This document shows, piece by piece, positions 1 to 9,500 of a stretch of DNA of 64,000 bases (the stretch's first letter is position 1; every line of letters starts with the position of its first letter). Source of the stretch: an uncultured Chitinophaga sp. (GTDB lineage Bacteria; Bacteroidota; Bacteroidia; Chitinophagales; Chitinophagaceae); contig NZ_CAMLHC010000005.1 of the NCBI RefSeq assembly GCF_946479755.1, positions 186,001 through 250,000 on the forward strand. Direction: 5' to 3'. Under the pieces are notes generated by a model. It was given only the letters and a program-made list of their open reading frames with translations. It was not told the origin of the DNA and did not search any database. The position numbers were made by a program, and so were the translations under genes.

Positions 1-496
1 TATCCCAGAACCATTCGCTGTGCGGTCCGGGATGCGTTTCCCTGGACTTGGCCCACAGGATACGGCCTAGCGCCCCGGCCTGTACGCTCTGCAACGCCTT
101 GGAGAACTTAGGCGTGTATACCAGGTCTTCCATATAACCGTGGAAGATGCCTGCCGCCTCTACCGCCTCCAGCATTCTTTTGGCTTCTTCCGCATTACGT
201 CCCAGCGGCTTAGTGCAAATCACCGCTTTCTTTGCTTTACAGCAGGCCATCACCGCCGCCTCATGCAGGTTGTTAGGCAAAGCGATACATACCACATCCA
301 CCTCCGGATGGTTGATGGCCTCTTCCATCACCGTAGTCCAGTGAGGCGTATCATAGTCCGCAGCAAACTTCTGCGCGCTCTCTTCCCGGCGCGAATAAAT
401 GCTGACGATCCTGTCTTTACTGCGCTGGCTGTGGATAGAATCGGCATAAAACCGGCCGATAAAACCACTGCCCAGCATGGCAATTTTTCTTCCCAT
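1..496 (-). CDS. Gfo/Idh/MocA family oxidoreductase (3' end outside window)
   Basis: The readable N-terminal 165 residues begin MGRKIAMLGSGFIGRFYADS, a Rossmann fold with the GxGxxG-like stretch GSGFIG for NAD(P). They continue with the family motifs EVDVVCIALPNNLH (end of the dinucleotide domain) and the lysine-proline box CTKPLGRNAEEA, which carries the catalytic Lys. The C-terminal domain is mostly beyond position 1. Such enzymes oxidise or reduce sugar or cyclitol hydroxyls in the cytoplasm. The gene starts 17 bases after the MFS transporter and is the last visible gene of the SusCD locus, so a role in converting the imported sugar (for example a keto-sugar step) is inferred. The exact substrate cannot be read from the sequence. 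The start is the ATG at 496; no better upstream start is visible. Confidence 0.88.
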   Translation of the reverse strand, partial: MGRKIAMLGSGFIGRFYADSIHSQRSKDRIVSIYSRREESAQKFAADYDTPHWTTVMEEAINHPEVDVVCIALPNNLHEAAVMACCKAKKAVICTKPLGRNAEEAKRMLEAVEAAGIFHGYMEDLVYTPKFSKALQSVQAGALGRILWAKSRETHPGPHSEWFWD

Positions 497-513
497 ATGA
501 AAATGTTTTATAG

Positions 514-1707
514 TTATTGTTGATCATCATCCCGGAATAAAAAAACAAACAACAGCAGGAACACGGCGGTAATGCCCGCAGGCACCAGCCAGATCGCCTG
601 CCAGTCGTAGACCGGTCCGGCAGCTGTAACATGGCTGAACCTCCGCGCTACAAACCCCGACACATAGGAACCTACCAACATACCGATGCCGTAGGTGGCC
701 AGCGTGATCAGTCCCTGTGCGGCGCTCCTGACCGCCTCTCCCGCTTTCCGGTCAGTATAAATCTGACCGGTCACAAAAAAGAAATCATAACACATGCCAT
801 GCAACACAATACCACCATACAGCATCCATGTGCCGGCGCCGCTGTCACCATAGGCAAACAGCACATAACGCAGTATCCAGCAGGCCATGCCCAATACCAG
901 CATCCGCTTTACGCCCATACGCACAAACAGCAGCGGCATCAGCAGCAGGAATAAAAACTCGGACACCTGTCCCAGCGTCATCTTACCGGCGGCATTGTTC
1001 ACACCGCTATCGTTGAGGAATGCGTTCGTAAAGCTGTAGTAGAAGGCCAGCGGCACACATACCGCGATGGCGGTGATAAAAAACAGCCAGTAAGCCCGAC
1101 TCTTAAACAATACCAGCGCATCCAGGCCCAGCACATCGGACAACTGTACCTTCTTCTTCACCGGCGGCGTGTCCGGCAGGAAAAAGCTGTACACGCCCAA
1201 CAGCAAGGAACTGGCTGCAGCGATGTGAAAAGTTAAAGCAGAAGCTTCCACTTTTGCAAACCCTATCAGCAGCCCTGCAGCGATCCATCCTACGGTGCCG
1301 AATACACGTACCGAAGGGAACTCCCTCCCGGCATCGGTCATCTGCCGGAAAGAGATAGCATTGGCCAGCGACATCGTAGGCATATATAACAGCGTATACA
1401 GCAATATCAGCCACCAGAAACTACCAAAATCCTGTACGCTGCCGGTCAGGTAAAGCGTTACTGCTCCTGCCAGATGCAGTACGCCCAGCACTTTCTGCGC
1501 TGCAAAAAAACGGTCAGCGATCAGCCCCACAAAAAACGGGGAGATAATGGCCGCAATGGAAAGATTGGCATACGCCGCTCCTACCTGCACGGCATCTGCT
1601 TTCAGCGCAGTGATCAGGTAAGTGCCCATGGTCACGTACCACGCGCCCCAGGTAAAGTACTCCAATAACATCAGGACAGACAGCCGCAGCCGTACGGAAA
1701 GGGACAT
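514..1707 (-). CDS. MFS transporter, NupG-like nucleoside/sugar:proton symporter type
   Basis: A 397-residue, very hydrophobic protein with about 12 predicted membrane segments. The opening LEYFTWGAWYVTMGTYL and the segment ISPFFVGLIADRFFAAQK (the loop-2 motif of the major facilitator superfamily) match the nucleoside:H+ symporter (NupG/XapB) branch. In Bacteroidota this branch often sits in sugar-oxidation operons rather than nucleoside ones. It lies in the inner membrane and should import the product of the periplasmic step. It is 4 bases downstream of the dehydrogenase gene and 17 bases upstream of the Gfo/Idh gene, so it is almost certainly in the same transcript. The substrate is inferred from context only. 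Confidence 0.85.
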   Translation of the reverse strand: MSLSVRLRLSVLMLLEYFTWGAWYVTMGTYLITALKADAVQVGAAYANLSIAAIISPFFVGLIADRFFAAQKVLGVLHLAGAVTLYLTGSVQDFGSFWWLILLYTLLYMPTMSLANAISFRQMTDAGREFPSVRVFGTVGWIAAGLLIGFAKVEASALTFHIAAASSLLLGVYSFFLPDTPPVKKKVQLSDVLGLDALVLFKSRAYWLFFITAIAVCVPLAFYYSFTNAFLNDSGVNNAAGKMTLGQVSEFLFLLLMPLLFVRMGVKRMLVLGMACWILRYVLFAYGDSGAGTWMLYGGIVLHGMCYDFFFVTGQIYTDRKAGEAVRSAAQGLITLATYGIGMLVGSYVSGFVARRFSHVTAAGPVYDWQAIWLVPAGITAVFLLLFVFLFRDDDQQ

Positions 1708-1711
1708 AGGT

Positions 1712-4700
1712 TTAGTTGTTGTTGGAGAAATGTATCCAGTCTATGTTAAAAAGATAGCCGTCTTTACCATCCGCGCTTTTAAACACGAAGTACAGGTCAT
1801 GCTGACCGGTAACCGGTTGTATCGCGGCGGCAACGGTTTTCCAGCCTTCGGTACGACCAGCAGCAGCCGCATTGCCGGCTTTGATGGCCACCTGGCCGGC
1901 CAGCGGACCATCCTGCTTGTCCAGCCGTATTTCCACCACGCCACCGATGCCCTGCTCCTGCACGTTGAACTGCAGCTGCTTTATGCCGTCCATATACAGA
2001 CGGTTGAACCGGATGTAACTGTTATTGCGCACCGCGGTGTAAGCCAGGTTGGCGGTAGTGATCGTGATCAGGCTGACATTACCTTCATCAAAATCTTCCG
2101 CCTGTACCCGCGGATTTTTCAGCATGATATATTCTCTGCCGGTAATCGGTTCTATGTTATTGGCGCCTTTATCGGTGTAAGTGGCCATCAGCAGGTAACC
2201 GCCTTCGGTGCCCTTACCCGCATGCGCTTTAAACGGTTGCACGCCCTGCATCGGCAGCGTACTCTGCACGCTGCTGAGGGAGAGGATATAATGCACTATT
2301 TCTTTGGCATCCTGCGTGGACATGTCCGGATGAGCGGACATGGTCCGGTTGCCCCAGCTGCCACTGCCACCGGCGATGATCTTCTCCGCCAGCTTGTTCA
2401 CATTGGCATCGTTGTCGGGATAACGTTTGGCCACCTCCAGCAAGCTCGGACCGATAGACGCGGTGTTCTCCGTATGGCAGGACTTACAGTCCAGCGACCA
2501 GAACAGCTGATGCCCTTTCGCGAACTTCGTATTGCCGCCACCGTTATTGGCCAGTACCAGTGCAAAGTCTTTCCCCATCGGGAGATAATCAAAAGTGATT
2601 TTAATCTTGCTGCTGTCCGGTGTGCCATCTTCCGGATCTGTCACCATCACTTTATAATCCAGGGCTGCATTATCCCAATAGAAGCTCTTATTGGCAGAGG
2701 TAAGTATTCGTACGTCCGGCGGCGTATTGCCCACCTTAATATCCACAGAAGAAGTTCCTTTACCACCATGGTCATCAGATACGGTCAGGTCTACTTTATA
2801 CACGCCCGGCTGTGTGAACGTATAATCCACCTGTTCACCGGTCAGCTGTTTATCCCCGATTTTCCAGGTATAAGTGAGCTTATCGCCTTTATCGTAGTCC
2901 ATGGAGCCGTTGCCGGAGAGTTTCACCGTCAGCGGCGCGCCGCCGTACAATTGACTGCTGCGTATATTCCCCACCGGTTGACGGTTACCTTCGGAATAAG
3001 TGATACGTACCAGTTTGGCGTTAGAGTTCTTCGAGAACCAGTTGGTGCCGTATTCCAGCATGTAGATGCTGCCATCGGAAGCGAACTGCATATCGGTAGG
3101 CGCTGCAAAGTCAATATTTTCCAGGAACGGTTCCATGCGCAGGTAATTGCCTGCGGAATCCAGCGTTACCGCCATGATCCAGTGCCGCATCCATTCGTAA
3201 ATGAAGAGCTTACCGTCGTAATAGTTGGACAGCTTATAGGGTGCATCTTTAAACCGGTCCGCATAAAACACGGGGCCGGCCATGGCTGTCTCTCCTCCTT
3301 TGCCCACCATCGGGAACACCGGCGAAGCGGCATCACCATACCAGATCAGCGCCGGCTGTGCAGGCGGCAGCTCCTTGATACCGGTATTGTGTGGTGAATT
3401 ATTGACGGGCCGCAACGGGTCTTTGGCCGGACGTTCTTTCATAGTGGCGTAGTCCAGCAATGGATATGCTTCGTTGTTACCATTGAAATAAGGCCATCCG
3501 AAGAAACCGGGTTTCTTCGCCTGGTTGATTTCATCGAAGCTCAGGGTATTGCCTTCCGCAGAAGGTACTTTAGTGTCAGGTCCTACATCGCCCCAGTACA
3601 CGAAAGCATTTTTCATGTCTACAGAGAAGCGGTAAGGGTTGCGGCATCCCATCACGTAAATTTCCGGGCGGCCTTTGGAGCCGTCTTTCGGGAAGAGGTT
3701 ACCGTCAGGGATAGAATAGGTGCCATCAGGTTCCGGTTTGATACGCAGGATCTTTCCGCGCAGGTCCATACTATTGGCTGAGCTGGCCTGGTCGTCGGAC
3801 AGTTCGCGGCCGGCCCTTTCATCTACCGGCGTGTAGCCGTGGGTCTCTTCCGCATTGGTATTATCGCCGATAGAGAGATACAGTAAGTCCTGCGGTCCGA
3901 AGAATAGGTAACCGGCAGAGTGGCAGCAGTAGCGGCGCTGGGTAGGCACTTCCATCAACACTTTTTCGGAAGACATGTCCAGCGTATCTCCATGTAGTTC
4001 CAGTCGTACCAGTTTGTTATACCATTTTTCACCGGCAGGCGCATAATAGAAATATACCCAGTGATTTTTTTCATAGTGAGGGTCCAGCGCTACGCCCAGC
4101 AAGCCATCTTCAATGCCGCTGAATACATCGAAGCGGCCGATGGTTTTCGTTTGCCGCAGGCGTGCGTCGTACATTTTCACCGCTCCTTTTCGCTCCACGA
4201 ACAAAACGTTGCCGCCGGGCAGGATAGCCAGCTCCATCGGTTCATCCAGCCCGTGGTCCAGTACCGTATAGGTGTAACGGTTAGTATCGGGCGGTGCAAT
4301 GGTGATAGTTTTGTGATAGTCCGGCCAGGCGTTGTTACCCACGAGGTAGCGGATAGCCGGTTGTATGGTTGCAGCCGTAGCTGTGGCAGGTACTATATAC
4401 AGGCGGCCTTTATCCTGTTCCAGCTCCTTGTTTTCCGGCAGCGTATTCCATTCCAGCAGCCAGGGCCATCCCTGTTTAACGGTTCCACTGTCCTTCACTG
4501 CGAGGATACCGCCACCACCGGCTTCTGCATACCGTTTCAGCGCCGGTATGTCACGATAGTTCAGGCTGTCGGTCAGCGAAAACGGTACGCATACCGCACT
4601 GAAATTTTTCAGCGAGTCATCCTGGAAATACTGTCTGTCTCCGGTCAGCACGATCTGCCAGCCTTCTTTTTGTCCTGCTTCCTGTAGTTGTTTTACCCAG

Positions 4701-4804
4701 GCGCTTTCTGTGTTTTTAGTGTAACATAAAATGCGGGTAACAGAACGCTTGGCCCCGCATGCGGTAAGCAATGCGAGCAACACAGGCAACCATAGTTTCT
4801 TCAT
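1712..4804 (-). CDS. Multidomain lipoprotein: ThuA-like + PQQ-type sugar dehydrogenase + PKD + cytochrome c + CBM6-like
   Basis: A 1030-residue exported lipoprotein (lipobox LTAC, Cys16). Order of modules: ThuA-like domain about 22-165; six-bladed beta-propeller of the soluble glucose/sorbosone dehydrogenase type about 180-590 (GNVLFVERKGAVKMYD, GIEDGLLGVALDP, MGCRNPYRFSVD); PKD domain about 600-690; class I cytochrome c with heme motif C773-K-S-C776-H777; C-terminal carbohydrate-binding-like beta domain about 890-1030 (RVQAEDFDEGN). Family knowledge suggests a periplasmic quinoprotein that oxidises a sugar and passes electrons through its own heme. PQQ dependence is not proven by sequence. 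It is 4 bases upstream of the MFS gene and downstream of susD, so it probably oxidises what SusCD brings in. Confidence 0.85.
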   Translation of the reverse strand: MKKLWLPVLLALLTACGAKRSVTRILCYTKNTESAWVKQLQEAGQKEGWQIVLTGDRQYFQDDSLKNFSAVCVPFSLTDSLNYRDIPALKRYAEAGGGGILAVKDSGTVKQGWPWLLEWNTLPENKELEQDKGRLYIVPATATAATIQPAIRYLVGNNAWPDYHKTITIAPPDTNRYTYTVLDHGLDEPMELAILPGGNVLFVERKGAVKMYDARLRQTKTIGRFDVFSGIEDGLLGVALDPHYEKNHWVYFYYAPAGEKWYNKLVRLELHGDTLDMSSEKVLMEVPTQRRYCCHSAGYLFFGPQDLLYLSIGDNTNAEETHGYTPVDERAGRELSDDQASSANSMDLRGKILRIKPEPDGTYSIPDGNLFPKDGSKGRPEIYVMGCRNPYRFSVDMKNAFVYWGDVGPDTKVPSAEGNTLSFDEINQAKKPGFFGWPYFNGNNEAYPLLDYATMKERPAKDPLRPVNNSPHNTGIKELPPAQPALIWYGDAASPVFPMVGKGGETAMAGPVFYADRFKDAPYKLSNYYDGKLFIYEWMRHWIMAVTLDSAGNYLRMEPFLENIDFAAPTDMQFASDGSIYMLEYGTNWFSKNSNAKLVRITYSEGNRQPVGNIRSSQLYGGAPLTVKLSGNGSMDYDKGDKLTYTWKIGDKQLTGEQVDYTFTQPGVYKVDLTVSDDHGGKGTSSVDIKVGNTPPDVRILTSANKSFYWDNAALDYKVMVTDPEDGTPDSSKIKITFDYLPMGKDFALVLANNGGGNTKFAKGHQLFWSLDCKSCHTENTASIGPSLLEVAKRYPDNDANVNKLAEKIIAGGSGSWGNRTMSAHPDMSTQDAKEIVHYILSLSSVQSTLPMQGVQPFKAHAGKGTEGGYLLMATYTDKGANNIEPITGREYIMLKNPRVQAEDFDEGNVSLITITTANLAYTAVRNNSYIRFNRLYMDGIKQLQFNVQEQGIGGVVEIRLDKQDGPLAGQVAIKAGNAAAAGRTEGWKTVAAAIQPVTGQHDLYFVFKSADGKDGYLFNIDWIHFSNNN

Positions 4805-4842
4805 TGTCTTTGATTAAGATGATATAGTCCAACAATTCAATG

Positions 4843-4972
4843 GCGAATGACGAATTACGAATTACGAATGGGGAACTGTTTACAGTAACAACCTGCTATT
4901 TGCCTTTACAGATATTTTCTTAACTGTTGATTCATCGTCCACCCCCATTCGTAATTCGTAACGCGTCATTCG
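4843..4972. repeat. Family A inverted repeat (ATTACGAATT units) between susD and the dehydrogenase gene
   Basis: The left arm at 4843-4873 and right arm at 4943-4972 are inverted near-copies built from ATTACGAATT and GACGAAT units, around a spacer of about 69 bases. The right arm abuts the susD stop codon (4976-4978). The RNA could fold into a long hairpin between susD and the next gene, which might stabilise the upstream susCD message or terminate part of it. Relatives lie at 19672-19786 and 54449-54478. Confidence 0.75.
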
Positions 4973-4975
4973 TAA

Positions 4976-6568
4976 TTAATAACCGGGGTTTTGTTTGATG
5001 CCGCCGCCGGTGCGGTCTATTTCCTGTTGCGGTATGGGGAACAGGTATTTATTTCCGGAAGCAGGAGCCCTGAAGGCGCTGCCTTTTCCGTTGGAATAAG
5101 GTTTGGTGGCATAATCTTTCATGGTAGACACATAGATGTTCCAGCGCAGCAGGTCAAACACGCGGCCGTATTCACAGCCCATTTCCACGCGGCGCTCATG
5201 GCGCAGCGCTTTGCGCAGATCGTCGGCTGCCGTTACCTGCGGCAGCGGCGTATTAGCGATCACCCTTTTGCGGGACACTGCTTCCACATCGGTATGGGAA
5301 GAGTTGCTGGCGCGGTTACGTACCATATTGATGTAGTTGGCCGCTTCCTGTTTACTGCCACCGCTTTCGATCAGCGCTTCAGCGTACATCAGCAGTACGT
5401 CGGCATAACGCACCAGGTGCATGGTCCAGGCATCGTTGCCCCATCCCTGTCCGCGGCGGTTGGCCGGCAGGAATACTTTACGGTTATGGTGACCGGTATT
5501 GGGATAGGAAGAGAAGTCCAGTGTCTCACCACCGGGGAATACATCGCCCTGGTCGAGGACAGTGAAGAGAATACGCGGATCGCCGGGTTCGTATTCATCT
5601 ACCAGTGACTGTGTAGGGCAATCGAAGCCCCATCCGCCCACGCTGCGTGGTGAGCAATAGATAGGCAGCGTAGTACCATAGATGAAGGCGGCCGGGTCGT
5701 CGCCGAAGATAACCGGGAATACTGATTCAGGGCTTTTATAGCCATCTTTCAGGAACAGCGCCTGGTACTGGGGATCGAGCGTAAAAGCGCTGGCGTCGAT
5801 CACTTTTTTAGCAGCATCGCGGGCTTTGGCGTAAAGGGTTTTATCATCTTCGGCAAAGAAGAGATAAGCGCGGGCCTGTACCGCCCATGCCGCTTCTTTG
5901 GTGACGCGGCCCAGTTCACCGGCTGGAAGATCTTTGCGGGAAGGCAGCGCAGCGTCGTTGCCCACCGCTTCCATTTCGCTGGTGATGAACTGGAACACTT
6001 CGCCGGAAGTTGCGCGCACAATTTTGTTGCGGTCTTCCAGCTGCAGTGTTTTCGTCAGCAGGGGAACGCCGCCGAATACACGCACCAGGTCGAGGTAATA
6101 GTAAGCACGCAGGAAACGTATCTCCGCGAGGTAGCGGGCTTTGGTTTTATCGTCGAGCGGATTGCCTTTATCATCGAGCAATTTGGCGGCAGGCAGGCGT
6201 TCCAGTGCTACGTTGCAGTTGCCAATGCCTTTGTAGCAGGCGCCCCAGAGGCCGTTGAGCGTTTCGTTGGTAGCGAGCGAACGGCCCCAGCCCAGATCTA
6301 CCACAAAAGGGCGGTCATTGGCATCGGAACCGCCTTTATCACTTTCATCGGTGGCCATATTGCCCAATTCGGCAATCGCCGCCTGGTAGCCCCAGAATTC
6401 ATAAAATCCCAGGTAACAGTTAACGACTGTCTTGAAACCGGCGCCCGGCGAATTGTAAAAGTTTTCATCTGTTTGTTTTCCCAGCGGCGGCCTGTTCAGG
6501 TAATCCTTGGAACAGGAAACAGTCAGCAAAACCATCAACAACGGTAAAGTATATACGATCTTTTTCAT
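4976..6568 (-). CDS. SusD/RagB family nutrient-binding outer-membrane lipoprotein
   Basis: A 530-residue lipoprotein with lipobox LTVSC and the typical SusD opening KDYLNRPPLGKQTDENFYN. It has the conserved family segments ARYLAEIRFLRAYYYLDLVRVFGGVPLLT and a C-terminal YADVLLMYAEALIESGG...LRHERRVEMGCEYGRVFDLLRW. SusD proteins sit on the cell surface as a lid over the SusC barrel and bind the glycan or other ligand before import. It starts 18 bases after the susC stop and is co-transcribed with it. The ligand cannot be told from sequence; the downstream sugar dehydrogenase and transporter suggest a mono- or oligosaccharide or glycoside. A family A palindrome follows immediately after the stop codon. 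Confidence 0.95.
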   Translation of the reverse strand: MKKIVYTLPLLMVLLTVSCSKDYLNRPPLGKQTDENFYNSPGAGFKTVVNCYLGFYEFWGYQAAIAELGNMATDESDKGGSDANDRPFVVDLGWGRSLATNETLNGLWGACYKGIGNCNVALERLPAAKLLDDKGNPLDDKTKARYLAEIRFLRAYYYLDLVRVFGGVPLLTKTLQLEDRNKIVRATSGEVFQFITSEMEAVGNDAALPSRKDLPAGELGRVTKEAAWAVQARAYLFFAEDDKTLYAKARDAAKKVIDASAFTLDPQYQALFLKDGYKSPESVFPVIFGDDPAAFIYGTTLPIYCSPRSVGGWGFDCPTQSLVDEYEPGDPRILFTVLDQGDVFPGGETLDFSSYPNTGHHNRKVFLPANRRGQGWGNDAWTMHLVRYADVLLMYAEALIESGGSKQEAANYINMVRNRASNSSHTDVEAVSRKRVIANTPLPQVTAADDLRKALRHERRVEMGCEYGRVFDLLRWNIYVSTMKDYATKPYSNGKGSAFRAPASGNKYLFPIPQQEIDRTGGGIKQNPGY

Positions 6569-6586
6569 TACAGACAGTGTTAAGGA

Positions 6587-9500
6587 TTAAAATTTAGCGT
6601 TCACCCCTACCATAAAAGTGCGGGCCTGCGGGAAATAGCCCTGATCGATACCGATCAGGCGCGGATCGGAGTTACCCATTTCCGGATCGAGGCCGCTGTA
6701 ATTGGTGAAGGTGAACAGGTTCTGCGCCCCTACGTATAACCGTAACTGTGGTATACGGGCCCGCTCCAGCCATTTCTCCGGGAAGTTGTAACCCAGCTGT
6801 ATGTTTTTCAACCGCAGGTAGGAACCGTCTTCCACGAAATAGTCAGACACACTGCTGTTGAGCGCGGAATTGGAAGAGATACGGAAATACTTGTTGGTAG
6901 AGCCGGGGCCGTTCCAGGATTTTTCCAGGAAGCCCTGCGGCGCGTTGTACCAGCCGGTACCGGATTCAGTGTCATACCGCAGGATGTTCATCACATCGTT
7001 GCCCTGGGAGCCTTGCCAGAACATGCCGAGGTCGAAACGTTTGTAGTTCAGGTTGATGTTCAGGCCGTAAACGAAATCGGGCCATGGGTTACCGATCATG
7101 GTGCGGTCGGCGGCGTCCAGTTTACCGTCCGGACCGGGCACGATGTTACCATTGGCATCTACGCCGTTGATATCTTTAAAGCGGATATCGCCCGGGCGGG
7201 AGCTGAGGCGCTGCGGGCTTTTGTCCACCTCTGCCTGTGTCTGGAAAATACCGTCTGTCAGCCATCCGAAATAGTAGCCTACCGGTTTGCCTACTTCTGT
7301 CTTGCTAATGGTTTCTCCGAGGTGTGCGGTGGTATAGATAGGCTCTCCGCCGCCCATGCTCAGCACTTCGTTGCGGAACGTGGATACGTTGAGGCGTACG
7401 TTATACGAGAAATCGCCGATGTGATGGCTGTGTCCCAGCGACACTTCCCATCCTTTGTTGACCATGCTGCCTGCGTTGGTCCAGAAGTCTACCCGTGGGT
7501 ATCCCATGGTAGTAGGTATCGGTACCACTACCAGCATGTTGCTTACTTTTTTGTTGTAGTAATCCACCGTCAGGTCCAGGAGCCCCTCCCAGAGGGTCAG
7601 GTCCAGTGCGAGGTCTGTCTGTTTGGACGTTTCCCATTGCAGGCTGGGATTGGCCATGGTCTGGCGTTCAGCTCCCAGGTAACCGGTGCTCGTGTTGCCG
7701 AACAGGTAACGGAAATAAGTATTGCCGTAGGTCGACAGATACAGGCCGCTGGTGTTCACATATTGGTTGCCGATAGCGCCGTAGCTGGCTCTCAGCTTAC
7801 CGCTGGTCAGCCATCGCAGGTTGGCATTTTTGACGAAGTTTTCTTCAGAGAAGCGCCATGCCGCGGAAGCGGAGGGGAATGTGCCCCAGCGGTAGCCGTC
7901 GCCGAAGTTGGAGCTGCCATCACGGCGCACGTTGGCGGCCAGGATATAACGGTCAGCATATACGTAGTTGATACGGCCGAAGAACGACTGCAAAGCGCTG
8001 GAATAGGTAGAGCCGGAAGCACCGGGGTTCATCGTGGCCGCATCGATAATACGCATGTCTGGCTCGTTGTTCACAATGTTCTGTTTGGAAGCAGCGTAAG
8101 ACAGTCCTTTTGTCAATTCCGCAGAGATACCTGCCAGCGCGGTAATATGGTGTTTACCGAAGGTCTTGTCAAAGTTCAGCGTATTCTCCCAGACGAAATA
8201 GTTGCTCCAGCTGGAGCTGTTGCTAACGGTATTGTAAGTGGCGTAATCAAAAGAGTTCAGGAAGTAAGCCGGCGTGAAACCTTTGGAGAGGCCACGTCCG
8301 AGGTCCATGCCGAAATTGCTGCGGAAGGTCAGCGGGTCGATGATTTTCACGTCCAGCGCTGCGCCGCCTTTGATAGCGATGCCTTCCCACACGCTCTGCT
8401 GCATCCGTTCCACCTGCGCCACCGGATTAGGCTTGTTGGTAAAGAGAATACCGGCGTACTGGGAGTAGGGATTATTGGCTTCGTAGCCGCTCATGATACG
8501 CTGGTAAAAAGCAGGCACGCTCTTCAGGTTGTTGCGGTATACCGGTGTGATCGGGTCTGCCGCCATCGCGCTGAAGATGGTACCGGTGAAGGGGTTGTTC
8601 TCATCCACGTTGCGGCGGTTTTCATAGATCAGGCCGAAATTGGTGGTGAGTTTAACCCGGGAGCTGATATCGGCGGTAACATTGGTACGCCAGGACAGGC
8701 GTTCGTAGTCGGAGCCTTTCACGATGCCTTGTTGTTTCATATACCCTGCACTGGAAGCGTACACCAGGTTTTTACCGGCGCCGCTTACGCCGACGTTGTA
8801 ACTCTGAACGGGAGCGTTCTGCTGGATGATTTCCTTCCACCAGTCGGTACCGTTAGGGCCGGAGTTATCGTTGACGAACTTCAGCACCTGTGCTACTTTT
8901 TCCGGTGTGTCGATATCGGTCGGCAGCGGGGCGCCGTCAGCTTTGTAGGCCTGTGTTTTATATTTAATGAAGTCTGCTGCGTTGAGCATGTGCGGCCGTT
9001 TCCAGGCAGACTGCCAGCCGGTGTAGGTATCCAGCGTCACATGCATTTTGGTGTCGTTACGGCTGCCTTTGCGGGTGGTGATGATCACCACGCCGTTAGA
9101 GCCCCTGGAACCGTAGATAGCGGCGGTGGAGGCATCTTTGAGGATGTCCATCGCTTCGATGTCGTTGGGGTTGAGCCAGCCGATGTCTGTCTGCGGGAGA
9201 CCGTCCACAATATACAGCGGCGTATTGCTGCCGCTGATAGAGCCGATACCGCGGATACGTACTACAGGCGCAGAGCCGGGACTGCCGCTGCTCTGTGATA
9301 CGGTTACGCCGCTCACCTTGCCCTGTAAGGCTTCCGCCGCATTGCGTACCGGCACGTTGCGCAGGTCTTTACTGTTGACGGAGCTGATGGCGCCGGTCAC
9401 GTCTTTTTTGCGCTGGGTGCCGTAGCCGATCACCACCACTTCATTCAGGCCGCTGGTAGATTCTTTCAGGGTGATATTCATCAGCTGTTCGCTGGCCGGC

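Noticed and set aside
1622..3397. 591-codon open frame on the plus strand
   Set aside because: Antisense to the sugar dehydrogenase and MFS genes; composition is typical of a shadow frame.
7013..9298. 761-codon open frame on the plus strand
   Set aside because: Antisense shadow of the susC gene; no domain, and the susC reading is unambiguous.
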